DNA of 32,277 nucleotides from Lacticaseibacillus zeae DSM 20178 = KCTC 3804 (GTDB lineage: Bacteria > Bacillota > Bacilli > Lactobacillales > Lactobacillaceae): contig NZ_BACQ01000063.1 of NCBI RefSeq assembly GCF_000260435.1, forward strand, positions 1 to 32,277, written 5' to 3'. Positions 8,864 through 15,867 of this stretch are shown one piece after another. How positions within the stretch are numbered: the stretch's first letter is position 1; the number at the start of each line of letters is the position of its first letter. Below the pieces are notes generated by a model that was given only the letters and a program-made list of their open reading frames with translations, ran no database searches and had not been told where the DNA came from. The position numbers were made by a program, and so were the translations under genes.

Positions 8864-8983
8864 GCTACTTACGTCAATGTGTTGACTGATCTAGGAATGG
8901 GCGTTGCCATTGACTGAGAGAATTTGACCGACTTTCCGATTGCGACAAAAACGTTGACAGCGAAAGCGGCTGTGCACGTGTGA
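8864..8983 (+). pseudogene. Remnant of the 3' end of a second N-acylamino-acid racemase gene
   Basis: About 40 codons align in frame with the last codons of the intact racemase (3146-3265). The codon for the Trp in AIDWENL is TGA here (8915-8917), an in-frame stop. Several further substitutions are present, for example P to L and N to T, while the final stop is conserved. No trace of the upstream part was found before 8864. Confidence 0.85.
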
Positions 8984-9130
8984 ATGTTGAAATCAAGTGG
9001 GAGATGATCAACGATTTTTCTGAAAGAGCATGATAAAAGCGGCAGTATTTTCTTGAAAGGGAGGATGCTGCCGCTTGTCGTGTATTTAGGAATATCAGTG
9101 GACTAGCAAGTAATCGCGAATCCGTGCCGA

Positions 9131-9207
9131 CCAGTTCGCAAACTTGCTGGCATCCTTAACTCTTTTTTGTTCCACAATTGGGATTGCACCATTTCGCAAA
9201 GCTCCGT
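9131..9207 (-). pseudogene. Remnant of a second lacI 3' end
   Basis: The sequence aligns with the last codons of the lacI gene at 3388 onward. The stop codon has been lost (CTA on the plus strand is CCA at 9131-9133), and an internal deletion joins two regions about 118 bp apart in the intact gene. It is too short to encode a functional protein. Confidence 0.75.
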
Positions 9208-9231
9208 AAGCAGCCTTCAAGGCATAATTTA

Positions 9232-9271
9232 GAAAAAGCCATTACAAATGATTTAACAATTTGCAGCGGCT
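9232..9271 (-). terminator. Terminator of the bacteriocin-immunity ABC operon
   Basis: On the minus strand AGCC/GGCT (9268-9271 with 9237-9240) and CAAAT/ATTTG (9259-9263 with 9245-9249) form an interrupted stem followed by TTTTT (9232-9236). It lies just after the ATPase stop. Confidence 0.5.
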
Positions 9272-9280
9272 ATTCATGGT

Positions 9281-9937
9281 TTATTGTAATAAATCGCGTA
9301 TATCAATGGCGACGTCACTGTTATGAATGATATCCGGATCATGTGAAACAATTAAGATCGTTTTTCCTTGCTGTTTTGCAAGTTTTAAAGCTGTAAATAT
9401 TTCCTGTTTGCTGATGGGGTCAAGCGAGCCGGTTGGTTCATCACAAAGTATTAAATCACAAGGCTTTAATAGGCATCGGGTAAGAGCAATCCGTTGCTGT
9501 TCACCTCCGGACAGGGAACCGACAATGGATTTGTCTGACATTCGAAGATTTAAATCTAAAAGCATTTTATTTTTACGATGATTGAAACTTCTTCTGGATT
9601 CACCAGTTTGTTTTCGAACTAATTCTAGATTCTTCTGAATACTTTGTTCGTTGATTAACGCGAAGTTTTGGAAAAGATAACTTATTTTCTTTTTTATCAA
9701 GCGCCGAGCAGCTTTTGTTCCCGGTTTTGGGGCGGGTTCGCCAAAAAGCCAAAACGATCCCGTACTTGGGTGATCTAACAAGCCAATGATATTTAGCAAC
9801 GTTGATTTTCCAGAACCACTCGGCCCAAAGATGGTTGTTATCTGTTGTGAATTAATAGAGAGGGTGATGTCCTTGATGATCGACTTTTTACTAATTATTT
9901 TACTTATATTTTGTAGCGTAATAATGTGGTTAGTCAT
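9281..9937 (-). CDS. ABC transporter ATPase, lactococcin-972-type immunity/export partner
   Basis: This is a 218-residue ABC ATPase of the LolD/MacB-like class. It has Walker A GPSGSGKST (residues 38-46), a Q-loop in YLFQNFAL, the signature LSGGEQQR, Walker B LILCDEPTGSLD and the switch His in VSHDPD. The start overlaps the permease stop by 8 bases (9930-9937), so the two are translationally coupled. In lactococcin 972 loci the peptide gene is followed by a multi-pass membrane protein and an ATPase of this kind, proposed to give immunity or export. Membership in that pairing is inferred from the neighbours; the ABC assignment is certain. The gene is visibly AT-richer than the operons on either side. 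Confidence 0.9.
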   Translation of the reverse strand: MTNHIITLQNISKIISKKSIIKDITLSINSQQITTIFGPSGSGKSTLLNIIGLLDHPSTGSFWLFGEPAPKPGTKAARRLIKKKISYLFQNFALINEQSIQKNLELVRKQTGESRRSFNHRKNKMLLDLNLRMSDKSIVGSLSGGEQQRIALTRCLLKPCDLILCDEPTGSLDPISKQEIFTALKLAKQQGKTILIVSHDPDIIHNSDVAIDIRDLLQ

Positions 9938-12011
9938 ATAGGCATCTCCTTATTGTGTCTTTTGAGAATATTGTGATACTGATAAAGCTGATTAGAAAAT
10001 CGATGGTAAAGGCTAGAGCAAATAAGAAGACGGTTGACGGCGTGATTTCATGACTGCCTAGAAGAAAAGTGAAAATGGTCAGTCCCGATATGCTAAGCCA
10101 TAAGAGCCAAAAAACATGACTGCTCTGTATTGTTGAGAATCCGAGAATTTGTTTAACTGCAAAAGTTCTTCCAAAAATCGAAAAATATAAGTATGCAGTC
10201 GAAACTGCCAAAAAGAAAAAGGCAATGAGGCTGGTTATCATTGATACGAGTCCAGATGTTATATTTCCTAGCGTTTGATGAAGAATGTGAGAGTCAATAT
10301 TGCTGGCCCTAATGAGCTGGGGATAATTATCTGTGAGATTATATTTGGCAAGTGTGGGAAGATACTTGTTATAAACAACTTCCGGTTTTACACCGTGGAG
10401 AGCGACTTTTAAAGGATCTCGGGCATCGCCCGTAAAGATATTCCGGGGCGCGTGTGAGTGCTTCGTGTAAACGGAAATGTAAGAAGAAATCTTTACTTTT
10501 TGACCAGACTCATTTATCAGATACTGGCCATTTTTAATAAGAGTGATTGTAGGCTTTTTTAATTTTAAGTCATTAACAAAGTAGCGAGTAATCGCTCGTT
10601 TTAATTTATTTTTCTGCTGCGGTAGCAATACAATTGGCCCATTTTCATTCTTTGACGCTTCAAATTTTTTACCACTAATGGTGTAAATTGGATTGAACTT
10701 TAAATAATTTTCATTGATGTCAATGCCTTGATATTGCGGTGCAATAGGCTGACTGGTAGCAGCTGTGTCAATTATCAAGCCACCATTATGTTCAATCTTT
10801 GGGTAGAGGATGTTCTGGTTAATTTCACTGGTTTGCTGGGGTTCCGCTAATGCCCGCTGATTATAACCGATTGAGGTTGGGAAAAACACTGCATAATCTT
10901 TCAAAGCTGATCGGTCTCTTGCTGTATTGACTTTAAGAGATTGATAAGCCAAGTCGCCAAGCGGCAGTATTGTCAGTAGGATGAATGAAAGCAGGATGCC
11001 CTTTAAAACATAAAGGCCAATAAATGTCCGTTTAGAGAATGTTCGTTTAACCAATATGCTGCTGAGAGGGATCTGGTGAGTGATGAGCATGATCGTGTAA
11101 GCAAAAATCGCTTCTATCAAAAAGCAAATTGTTATGACAATTAAGGATGGCATCATTAATTTTGGATCAGTCATTTTGAATAAAATGACCCCAAAAAGGA
11201 GGACGGTGAGATTTCCCCAAAATATTTGTGGACCAATTATTTGTATAAAGGTTGAACGGACATCATAGCCTAGATGACGAAGTACACCAATTTCATAACT
11301 AAGACTCAGGACACTCACGATGATAAAGATAAACAGAAATACAGACATAGACAGAGCAATTTGCTGGATGTCAGACAAATAGCTATTTATCACTAATGGG
11401 ATCGGGGCTGCTATAAAGTCTGAAGGCGAAAGATCAAAGTGGAGGCGTTCGTTGAGTTTTGTACACAAACGTTTTTGAAATCTAACCAAGGCCTTTGGAT
11501 CCTTCGTCTCAACGAAGAAATCTCCTTCCCTTGTTGCTGATATTATCCTTGGATTCAGCTCTTTAACGGTGACATCCAAGTTCCCGTATTTTCTCAGGCT
11601 TTCTGTATTGGCAATATTCTTGGTTGTATAAATTTTGCCATTTTGAAAACGCATATTGAATTTCTTGGCGAGCGGAGTGGTGGTGAGCTGACTTGATTCA
11701 AAAGTTAGATCACTGACATTTCTGTGATATTGAACCGGACCATGCTCGTTACCATGTCCTTGATACCATGTGCGTTTAAGAACAGGGAGTTTCATTTCTG
11801 TGGCAGTTTCAGAAATCGATTTCACGACTCGCTGATAGTCATTATCATTTGTTGGTTGAATTGGTAATGACAGGGACAAGTGTTGATCATCAATGTTGCT
11901 AATTTGCCGAATCATAACTGTAGTATGCTTTTCAGTTAAATAAACTAACCATGTGGAAGCAACAATGGCAACACTTATAAGCAAAGTGACTTTTAAAATC
12001 TTTTTGAACAT
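9930..12011 (-). CDS. Bacteriocin-associated integral membrane protein (DUF1430 / 7-TM immunity family)
   Basis: The 693-residue protein has an N-terminal membrane segment (about 5-25), a first extracytoplasmic domain (about 30-200), a group of helices (about 205-350), a second large outside domain (about 350-590) and three C-terminal helices. This FtsX/MacB-like layout and length match the putative bacteriocin immunity membrane family that accompanies lactococcin 972 homologues. It starts at 12011 with GGGAGA upstream and overlaps the ATPase gene. The expected role is to protect the producer or to export the peptide together with the ATPase. The intergenic hairpin at 12073-12108 would lower its expression relative to the peptide. 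Confidence 0.8.
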   Translation of the reverse strand: MFKKILKVTLLISVAIVASTWLVYLTEKHTTVMIRQISNIDDQHLSLSLPIQPTNDNDYQRVVKSISETATEMKLPVLKRTWYQGHGNEHGPVQYHRNVSDLTFESSQLTTTPLAKKFNMRFQNGKIYTTKNIANTESLRKYGNLDVTVKELNPRIISATREGDFFVETKDPKALVRFQKRLCTKLNERLHFDLSPSDFIAAPIPLVINSYLSDIQQIALSMSVFLFIFIIVSVLSLSYEIGVLRHLGYDVRSTFIQIIGPQIFWGNLTVLLFGVILFKMTDPKLMMPSLIVITICFLIEAIFAYTIMLITHQIPLSSILVKRTFSKRTFIGLYVLKGILLSFILLTILPLGDLAYQSLKVNTARDRSALKDYAVFFPTSIGYNQRALAEPQQTSEINQNILYPKIEHNGGLIIDTAATSQPIAPQYQGIDINENYLKFNPIYTISGKKFEASKNENGPIVLLPQQKNKLKRAITRYFVNDLKLKKPTITLIKNGQYLINESGQKVKISSYISVYTKHSHAPRNIFTGDARDPLKVALHGVKPEVVYNKYLPTLAKYNLTDNYPQLIRASNIDSHILHQTLGNITSGLVSMITSLIAFFFLAVSTAYLYFSIFGRTFAVKQILGFSTIQSSHVFWLLWLSISGLTIFTFLLGSHEITPSTVFLFALAFTIDFLISFISITIFSKDTIRRCLYD

Positions 12012-12072
12012 AGGCCATCTCCCATCGGGCTATAAGTTTATGGTGGGGTATTGTTGAACATAAGAAATCATT

Positions 12073-12108
12073 GAAAAAGACTGTATGCTTTGAGAAACGC
12101 ACATACAG
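12073..12108 (-). terminator. Terminator/attenuator between bacteriocin and ABC genes
   Basis: On the minus strand CTGTATG (12102-12108) pairs with CATACAG (12081-12087), followed by TCTTTTTC. It lies between the peptide stop and the permease start, so most transcripts may end after the peptide gene while read-through supplies the ABC genes. Confidence 0.65.
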
Positions 12109-12158
12109 CCAATTTCCATCTACGTGTGAAGGACAGAAAGAGTAGTTTGACCTAGTTC

Positions 12159-12611
12159 TTAATTATAAGGTGCCCAGTACCAAAACTGCGGTTCACCTTT
12201 CCCTGCAGCCGTGGCTTGGGACCATTTTCTGGCATCTGCGTATCGTGTTGTAGTATCTTTTCCATCAACAGCTGCTGTGGATGAGTGATATTCGGTTCTG
12301 TGATAGTAGTTTGAGTGAGCCCATTTGTAACCATTGAAGTAGTTATTATGGTCTGTATAATAAACCCAACGGCTATTAGCCATGTTAACGGCTGCTCGTG
12401 GTTTACGTTTGCTGGTGCCCTGCTTCGTCACTAATTCGGTAAGAACTGGAGAAGAGGTGGCTGTAACATTATCATTATCATCTAATGCAACATAGCCACT
12501 ATTTGGCGCTGTTTCCGGTAAATCAATTGTTGTTGCACTAACCAACGATGGTATTGCCGCTAATGACGCAAATAGTCCCATCACTAAGAACATCAAACCA
12601 ATTTTTTTCAT
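12159..12611 (-). CDS. Lactococcin 972-family bacteriocin precursor
   Basis: The 150-residue protein starts with MKKIGLMFLVMG and a Sec signal peptide ending VSA/TT near residue 26. The C-terminal part resembles lactococcin 972: WVYY near its start, then SNYYHRTEYHSSTA (lactococcin 972 has SNYHH and THSAT), KWSQATAAG (WAKAT) and an aromatic end, FWYWAPYN. Between signal peptide and this domain lie about 50 residues with a basic KRKPRA stretch, longer than in lactococcin 972, so an extra pro-segment is possible. Lactococcin 972 binds lipid II and blocks septum formation; activity of this homologue is inferred. The downstream 7-TM protein and ATPase complete the known locus layout. Confidence 0.85.
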   Translation of the reverse strand: MKKIGLMFLVMGLFASLAAIPSLVSATTIDLPETAPNSGYVALDDNDNVTATSSPVLTELVTKQGTSKRKPRAAVNMANSRWVYYTDHNNYFNGYKWAHSNYYHRTEYHSSTAAVDGKDTTTRYADARKWSQATAAGKGEPQFWYWAPYN

Positions 12612-13060
12612 TTTAGGCCCCCTGCCTGTTACAAGACAAACACAACGGAAAATAGAAACAAGATATAAGGGAAACTACTCTGTGTAAAAACTGTACCAGG
12701 TTAGAGAACTCTTTACAACTCATAACGATAAAAAATCATCGGTTATTTGAATTTAGTATTATAAATTATTATTAAAGCTTCGTTCGACATTTTTAGTATT
12801 TTTTAGGGAAAACAGCAAATCGGGATTTCTTAATTAATATAAACCGACAATTTGTAAACTGCGTATAAAATCTTTAATGGTATTTAGCTACAGATAATTG
12901 CCGTAGACGCAATCTTTATAGGGGCATTTTCTTGTTGTTTCAAAACATAAATGCGGCAGAATCTAAGAATGAGCTCACCGTTTTTCTATATCGTGCTGGC
13001 CTCTTTTTTTAAGGGAGTTATTCTTCATTTAGCTAAAACTCCGCCTACTAATGGAAAAGA
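12612..13060. other. AT-rich intergenic region upstream of the bacteriocin gene
   Basis: No coding frame of note was found in this stretch. It must hold the minus-strand bacteriocin promoter; TTTACA followed by a TATAT-like box lies near 12660-12690 but with imperfect spacing. The long A/T tracts differ from the flanking genes and suggest acquired DNA. Confidence 0.5.
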
Positions 13061-13330
13061 ATGCAGATGAGTTGCTTACAATTAAATGACGGCATCTTGT
13101 TCTGTTCTCTTGGAAAACTTTGTAATGGTGCGGTTGTGGACATTGAACGAGACTTAACGAAAGACGTTATTCACCCATCTCATCCTGAAGAAATCCGTGC
13201 CCATTTTGAAATAGGGGATGATGAAGCGCTACTGATGGGAATTGCCTTGGGTTATCCGGCAGAGAGCAAGATCAATGAACTCAAAACCGATCGCCGCCTA
13301 TTGGCTGATTTTCTGCAGGTCAAAGAATAA
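13061..13330 (+). pseudogene. C-terminal remnant of a nitroreductase
   Basis: The last 50 or so residues (from about 13165) read as a nitroreductase C-terminus: RAHFEIGDDEALLMGIALGYP, then INELKTDRRLLADFLQ. The upstream part of this 89-residue frame does not resemble the family, and no FMN-binding N-terminal half is present in any frame. A full-length enzyme would be about 200-220 residues. It is therefore read as a 5'-deleted gene; the deletion end is close to the AT-rich bacteriocin region. A strong terminator still follows it at 13381-13413. Confidence 0.65.
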
Positions 13331-13380
13331 TGTATTCACGGTAAAATAAGCTGAGTTGACCGTATATGTTACGAGAGCAG

Positions 13381-13413
13381 GCGTGTCTGGGACAATTCCC
13401 GGACACGCTTTTT
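13381..13413 (+). terminator. Strong intrinsic terminator after the nitroreductase remnant
   Basis: GCGTGTCTGGGA (13381-13392) pairs with TCCCGGACACGC (13397-13408), a 12-bp stem with one wobble pair and a CAAT loop, followed by TTTTT. The rest of 13331-13654 shows no gene. Confidence 0.85.
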
Positions 13414-13654
13414 CTTGTCCAAAATTTCAACGTAGCTGTTCCCACAAACAATTGAACAAAAAATTTCCGCGCAATCCGTTCCATCAAAATACCGTCACAA
13501 CAACCTTTTTCAATTAACCGACCCCAACGAACAATGCTAACCCTTATTAAATCAACCTTCACGCCACCTCATTGCGATCAGACAAGCCCGCACATCATTC
13601 GTTACACTACGCCTATCGATATCGAAAGACATGAGGCGCCGGATTGGATGAAGG

Positions 13655-14203
13655 ATGGCAGTAGCACAGAAAGGATTTTCGTTGTTTCTTGAGCACCAAG
13701 CCGTGGTTTACGGTGCATTAGCGAAGTTGGGCATTCGCCCTCATCATAGTGATTTTCAGGATTGGCGGGATGAAGGGATGTTGGTGTATCTCAACTATTT
13801 CAGCCGGTATCGCGATCCGTTAACGGACGAGGCTGCGATCACCAAGTTTAACAAGTTGGCGTGGCGGTTCGTTTTCCTCACGTTGATGCAACGGATGCAA
13901 AAAGTTCGGCATCGCCGGGAGTTGGAAGAAGCACCGGCCAATGCGGCGGTGTTGCAGACGACCACCGTGGCAACGGCACCCGTTAGCTTGGAGCAGTCCG
14001 TAGCGTTGAAACTGCAGATGGAACAACTAGAAGCTGTTTTGACGCCGGTGGAACACAAAGTTTTGCAGTTGCGATTAGCTGGTATGGCTGATTCTGGCAT
14101 TGCGATACATTTGCAGGTGAGCCGGCAACGGGTTTTAAAAGTGCGCAAGCAAATACAGGCGAAATATCGGCAACTCGAATTGGAGGAATTTTTAAATGGA
14201 TAA
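13655..14203 (+). CDS. Alternative sigma factor (ComX/SigH- or UviA/SigO-like)
   Basis: The protein has 182 residues. A region-2-like part (about 30-90) contains FQDWRDEGMLVYLNYFSRYR and a basic helix with LAWRFVFL. A low-complexity linker (about 92-112) leads to a region-4 helix-turn-helix (about 127-172: LTPVEHKVLQLRLAGM, then VSRQRVLKVRKQI). This is a compact sigma-70 family factor without region 1 or 3. Its last codons overlap the start of the next gene, a small membrane peptide, and a lysin follows. That context resembles clostridial UviA-UviB and Bacillus SigO/YvrJ loci more than a competence regulator. Its own promoter and targets are not evident. The ribosome site is weak. Confidence 0.75.
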   Translation: MAVAQKGFSLFLEHQAVVYGALAKLGIRPHHSDFQDWRDEGMLVYLNYFSRYRDPLTDEAAITKFNKLAWRFVFLTLMQRMQKVRHRRELEEAPANAAVLQTTTVATAPVSLEQSVALKLQMEQLEAVLTPVEHKVLQLRLAGMADSGIAIHLQVSRQRVLKVRKQIQAKYRQLELEEFLNG

Positions 14204-14348
14204 AGAATTATTAACGTATGTTTTGGATCAGGCAGTTGGTGTTGTCATTGCCGTGATTTTATTGACACGAATTGAGCGGCGACTCGATACATTGATTACG
14301 AATATGGGCACTTTTATGGTCAAGCTTGAAGGCAAGCACGAAAGATAG
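14196..14348 (+). CDS. 50-residue YvrJ/BhlA-like single-span membrane peptide
   Basis: The ATG at 14196 follows GGAGG at 14182-14186, which lies inside the sigma gene; the two frames overlap by 8 bases. The peptide opens MDKELLTYVLDQAVGVVIAV, an acidic-amphipathic start leading into one hydrophobic helix (about 8-24). A charged cytosolic tail follows (RIERRLDTLITNM, then KLEGKHER). This layout matches the YvrJ family and the BhlA/UviB holin-like peptides, which share the ELLxYVLxQG-type opening. Sitting between a sigma factor and a leaderless lysin, it could be the membrane-permeabilising step that releases the lysin. Holin function is inference. Confidence 0.75.
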   Translation: MDKELLTYVLDQAVGVVIAVILLTRIERRLDTLITNMGTFMVKLEGKHER

Positions 14349-14358
14349 GAGAGAAACG

Positions 14359-15123
14359 ATGGCGATTTTAATGGCAGATGTCAGCAGCTGGCAGCCGGAT
14401 TCGGAAAGCTGGTTTCGTAAGTTGGCCGATTTTGGCGTCAAAGCGGTGGTGGTGAAGCTGACGGAGGGGACCACTTACCAGAATCCGAAGGCGGCGGCAC
14501 AGTTGGCGGCCGGGCGCAAAATGGGGATGCAGGTGCATGCGTATCATTATGCGCATTATCGTAATAGTGCCGAGGCAGTTGCGGAAGGCCGGTTTTTCGG
14601 CTTGGCGGCGCGGGCGCTGGGGTTATCGACGCAAAGTGTGATGGCGGCTGATGTGGAAGCACCGGAATTAACCGGTGACCTGACCGGCTTGACGAATGTG
14701 TTCATTCAAACGGTCAAGTCGCTGGGGTATCCCCACACGGATCTCTATACGATGGCCAACTGGATGAAGACCGGGCGTTTTGATCGGGTGGCGTTGATCC
14801 CTAAGAACTTATGGATCGCAAGTTATGGCGTTGATCAGCCGGGGATCGACAATGTGGGCACGTGGCAGTTCACTAACAATTTTCACGGGCTGGGCGTCGA
14901 CATGAGTTATGATTTCTTCGGCCATTACACGACCCGACTTACGGGGCAACTCAACGGCGGCGTGGTTCGAGCGCCCACCGTTCGTTACCACACCGTGCAG
15001 GCAGGCGAAAGCTGGTGGGCGATCGCGCATCGGTACGGCCTGAACATGGATAACCTAGCTGCACTGAATGGCAAAACTATCTACAGCGTGATTCATCCCG
15101 GCGATCAGTTGCGGTTGAATTAG
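14359..15123 (+). CDS. GH25 muramidase with C-terminal LysM domain, no signal peptide
   Basis: The ATG at 14359 has AGGAGAG at 14347-14353; an earlier in-frame start at 14326 would overlap the membrane peptide and lacks a site. The 254 residues comprise a GH25 lysozyme barrel (about 1-190) with D7 in MADVSSWQ, the DxE pair D98/E100 (AADVEAP) and a WQFTNN strand. One LysM module follows at about 210-254 (YHTVQAGESWWAIAHRYGLN). The enzyme cleaves peptidoglycan between MurNAc and GlcNAc. It has no export signal, like a phage endolysin, which fits dependence on the preceding membrane peptide. No other phage genes are nearby. Confidence 0.85.
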   Translation: MAILMADVSSWQPDSESWFRKLADFGVKAVVVKLTEGTTYQNPKAAAQLAAGRKMGMQVHAYHYAHYRNSAEAVAEGRFFGLAARALGLSTQSVMAADVEAPELTGDLTGLTNVFIQTVKSLGYPHTDLYTMANWMKTGRFDRVALIPKNLWIASYGVDQPGIDNVGTWQFTNNFHGLGVDMSYDFFGHYTTRLTGQLNGGVVRAPTVRYHTVQAGESWWAIAHRYGLNMDNLAALNGKTIYSVIHPGDQLRLN

Positions 15124-15139
15124 ATATAAGCAAAAAAGA

Positions 15140-15181
15140 CGATCGTTGTTTTGGCACATAGCTAAATCAATGATTGTTTTT
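15140..15181 (+). terminator. Terminator of the sigma/membrane peptide/lysin operon
   Basis: CGATCGTTG (15140-15148) pairs with CAATGATTG (15168-15176), including two G-U pairs, followed by TTTTT (15177-15181). Confidence 0.6.
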
Positions 15182-15282
15182 GTTTGTGCGAAAGTTCGAG
15201 TGAAAAGAATGCTTTAACTGCAAGCTTTTATAGACTGAAACGTGTTACTGAAAACATTCACGAAAAAATTTTCACCAAAGTG

Positions 15283-15311
15283 TTGACACGGTGTCACCTC
15301 CCGTGTAGACT
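15283..15311 (+). promoter_or_regulatory. Promoter of the hrtRBA-like operon
   Basis: TTGACA (15283-15288) and TAGACT (15306-15311) are separated by exactly 17 bases. The -35 box is embedded in the first operator, so TetR binding would exclude RNA polymerase. Confidence 0.8.
15284..15296. promoter_or_regulatory. HrtR-type operator 1
   Basis: TGACACGGTGTCA is a 13-base dyad overlapping the -35 box. It closely resembles the operator core recalled for Lactococcus HrtR (TGACACAGTGTCA). Confidence 0.8.
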
Positions 15312-15327
15312 ACAGGATGTTAAGTAG

Positions 15328-15340
15328 TGACACGGTGTCA
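15328..15340. promoter_or_regulatory. HrtR-type operator 2
   Basis: This is an identical TGACACGGTGTCA, 44 bases downstream of the first, about ten bases after the predicted transcription start and just before the ribosome site GGGAGG (15345-15350). Confidence 0.8.
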
Positions 15341-15356
15341 CCGAGGGAGGACAATG

Positions 15357-15863
15357 ATGGTTTTATCAACGTTTGAACATTTAGATGAAAATAAACAACA
15401 ACGCATTTTAGCTGCGCTGGTAACTGAATTTTCCAAGTACCCATTGGCGCAGGCGCAGGTCGCGCGGATCGTCAAGCAGGCTGACATCGCTCGTGGCGCG
15501 TTTTATAAATATTTCAGCGATTTGAAAGATGCGTATCAATACGCTTTTAAAGAAGTGATTGGGCGCTTGCACACGGGGATCGCTGGGCCGGAAATGCGGC
15601 GTGATCCTTATGCCGCCACGGTTGCTTTTCTGCAGGAAGCCGATGAAAGCCAGGATCGCGATTTTATCCGACTGCACTTTACCAAGAATAGCGGCATGGT
15701 GACCGTTGGCGAACCACCGATTGCTGCCAATGCAATGGAATGGGCAGTCACAACATTGTGCCACAGCGCGATTTCGCAAGCGCTAGCCAATCCGGAGCAG
15801 GCGGACTTAATTTTGAAAAACTTGAAAGCAGCTCTTTTACAGCTGCACGTGAAGGAGTCGTGA
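15357..15863 (+). CDS. hrtR: TetR-family repressor, HrtR-like heme sensor
   Basis: Two adjacent ATGs (15354, 15357) follow GGGAGG; the second has the better 6-base spacing and gives 168 residues. The N-terminal helix-turn-helix is of TetR type (VARIVKQADIARGAFYKYFSD, about 35-55). His72 (RLHTGIAG) falls at the position of a heme ligand reported for Lactococcus HrtR, and His136 (LCHSAIS) may supply the second. The gene opens the order regulator-permease-ATPase, the same as hrtRBA, and two perfect dyads flank its promoter, which implies autoregulation. In that system heme binding releases the repressor and induces heme efflux. Heme as the ligand here is inferred from gene order, operator and His72. 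Confidence 0.8.
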   Translation: MVLSTFEHLDENKQQRILAALVTEFSKYPLAQAQVARIVKQADIARGAFYKYFSDLKDAYQYAFKEVIGRLHTGIAGPEMRRDPYAATVAFLQEADESQDRDFIRLHFTKNSGMVTVGEPPIAANAMEWAVTTLCHSAISQALANPEQADLILKNLKAALLQLHVKES

Positions 15864-15867
15864 GTCA

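Larger units (their letters stand above)
8864..9207. repeat. Decayed second copy of the racemase/terminator/lacI junction
   Basis: This copy matches 3146-3582 in the same orientation. It holds the racemase 3' end, a still foldable hairpin (arms AAGCGGCAG at 9037-9045 and CTGCCGCTT at 9068-9076) and the 3' end of lacI. The stretch equivalent to about 3432-3549 is missing; the junction lies at a short CAATTG(A/G)G repeat, as expected for slippage or recombination. Together with the intact copy it brackets lacI, permease, glucosidase and araC as a roughly 5.7-kb unit. Confidence 0.85.

Noticed and set aside
12152-12334. 60-residue minus-strand frame within the bacteriocin gene
   Set aside because: It lies out of frame inside the lactococcin-972-like precursor, with no start signal of its own.
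14326-14358. Upstream start for the GH25 lysin
   Set aside because: It overlaps the membrane-peptide gene and has no ribosome site; AGGAGAG fits the ATG at 14359.
13655-15181. Prophage remnant
   Set aside because: Only a lysin and a holin-like peptide are present, with a sigma factor and their own terminator; no integrase, structural genes or att-like repeats were seen.
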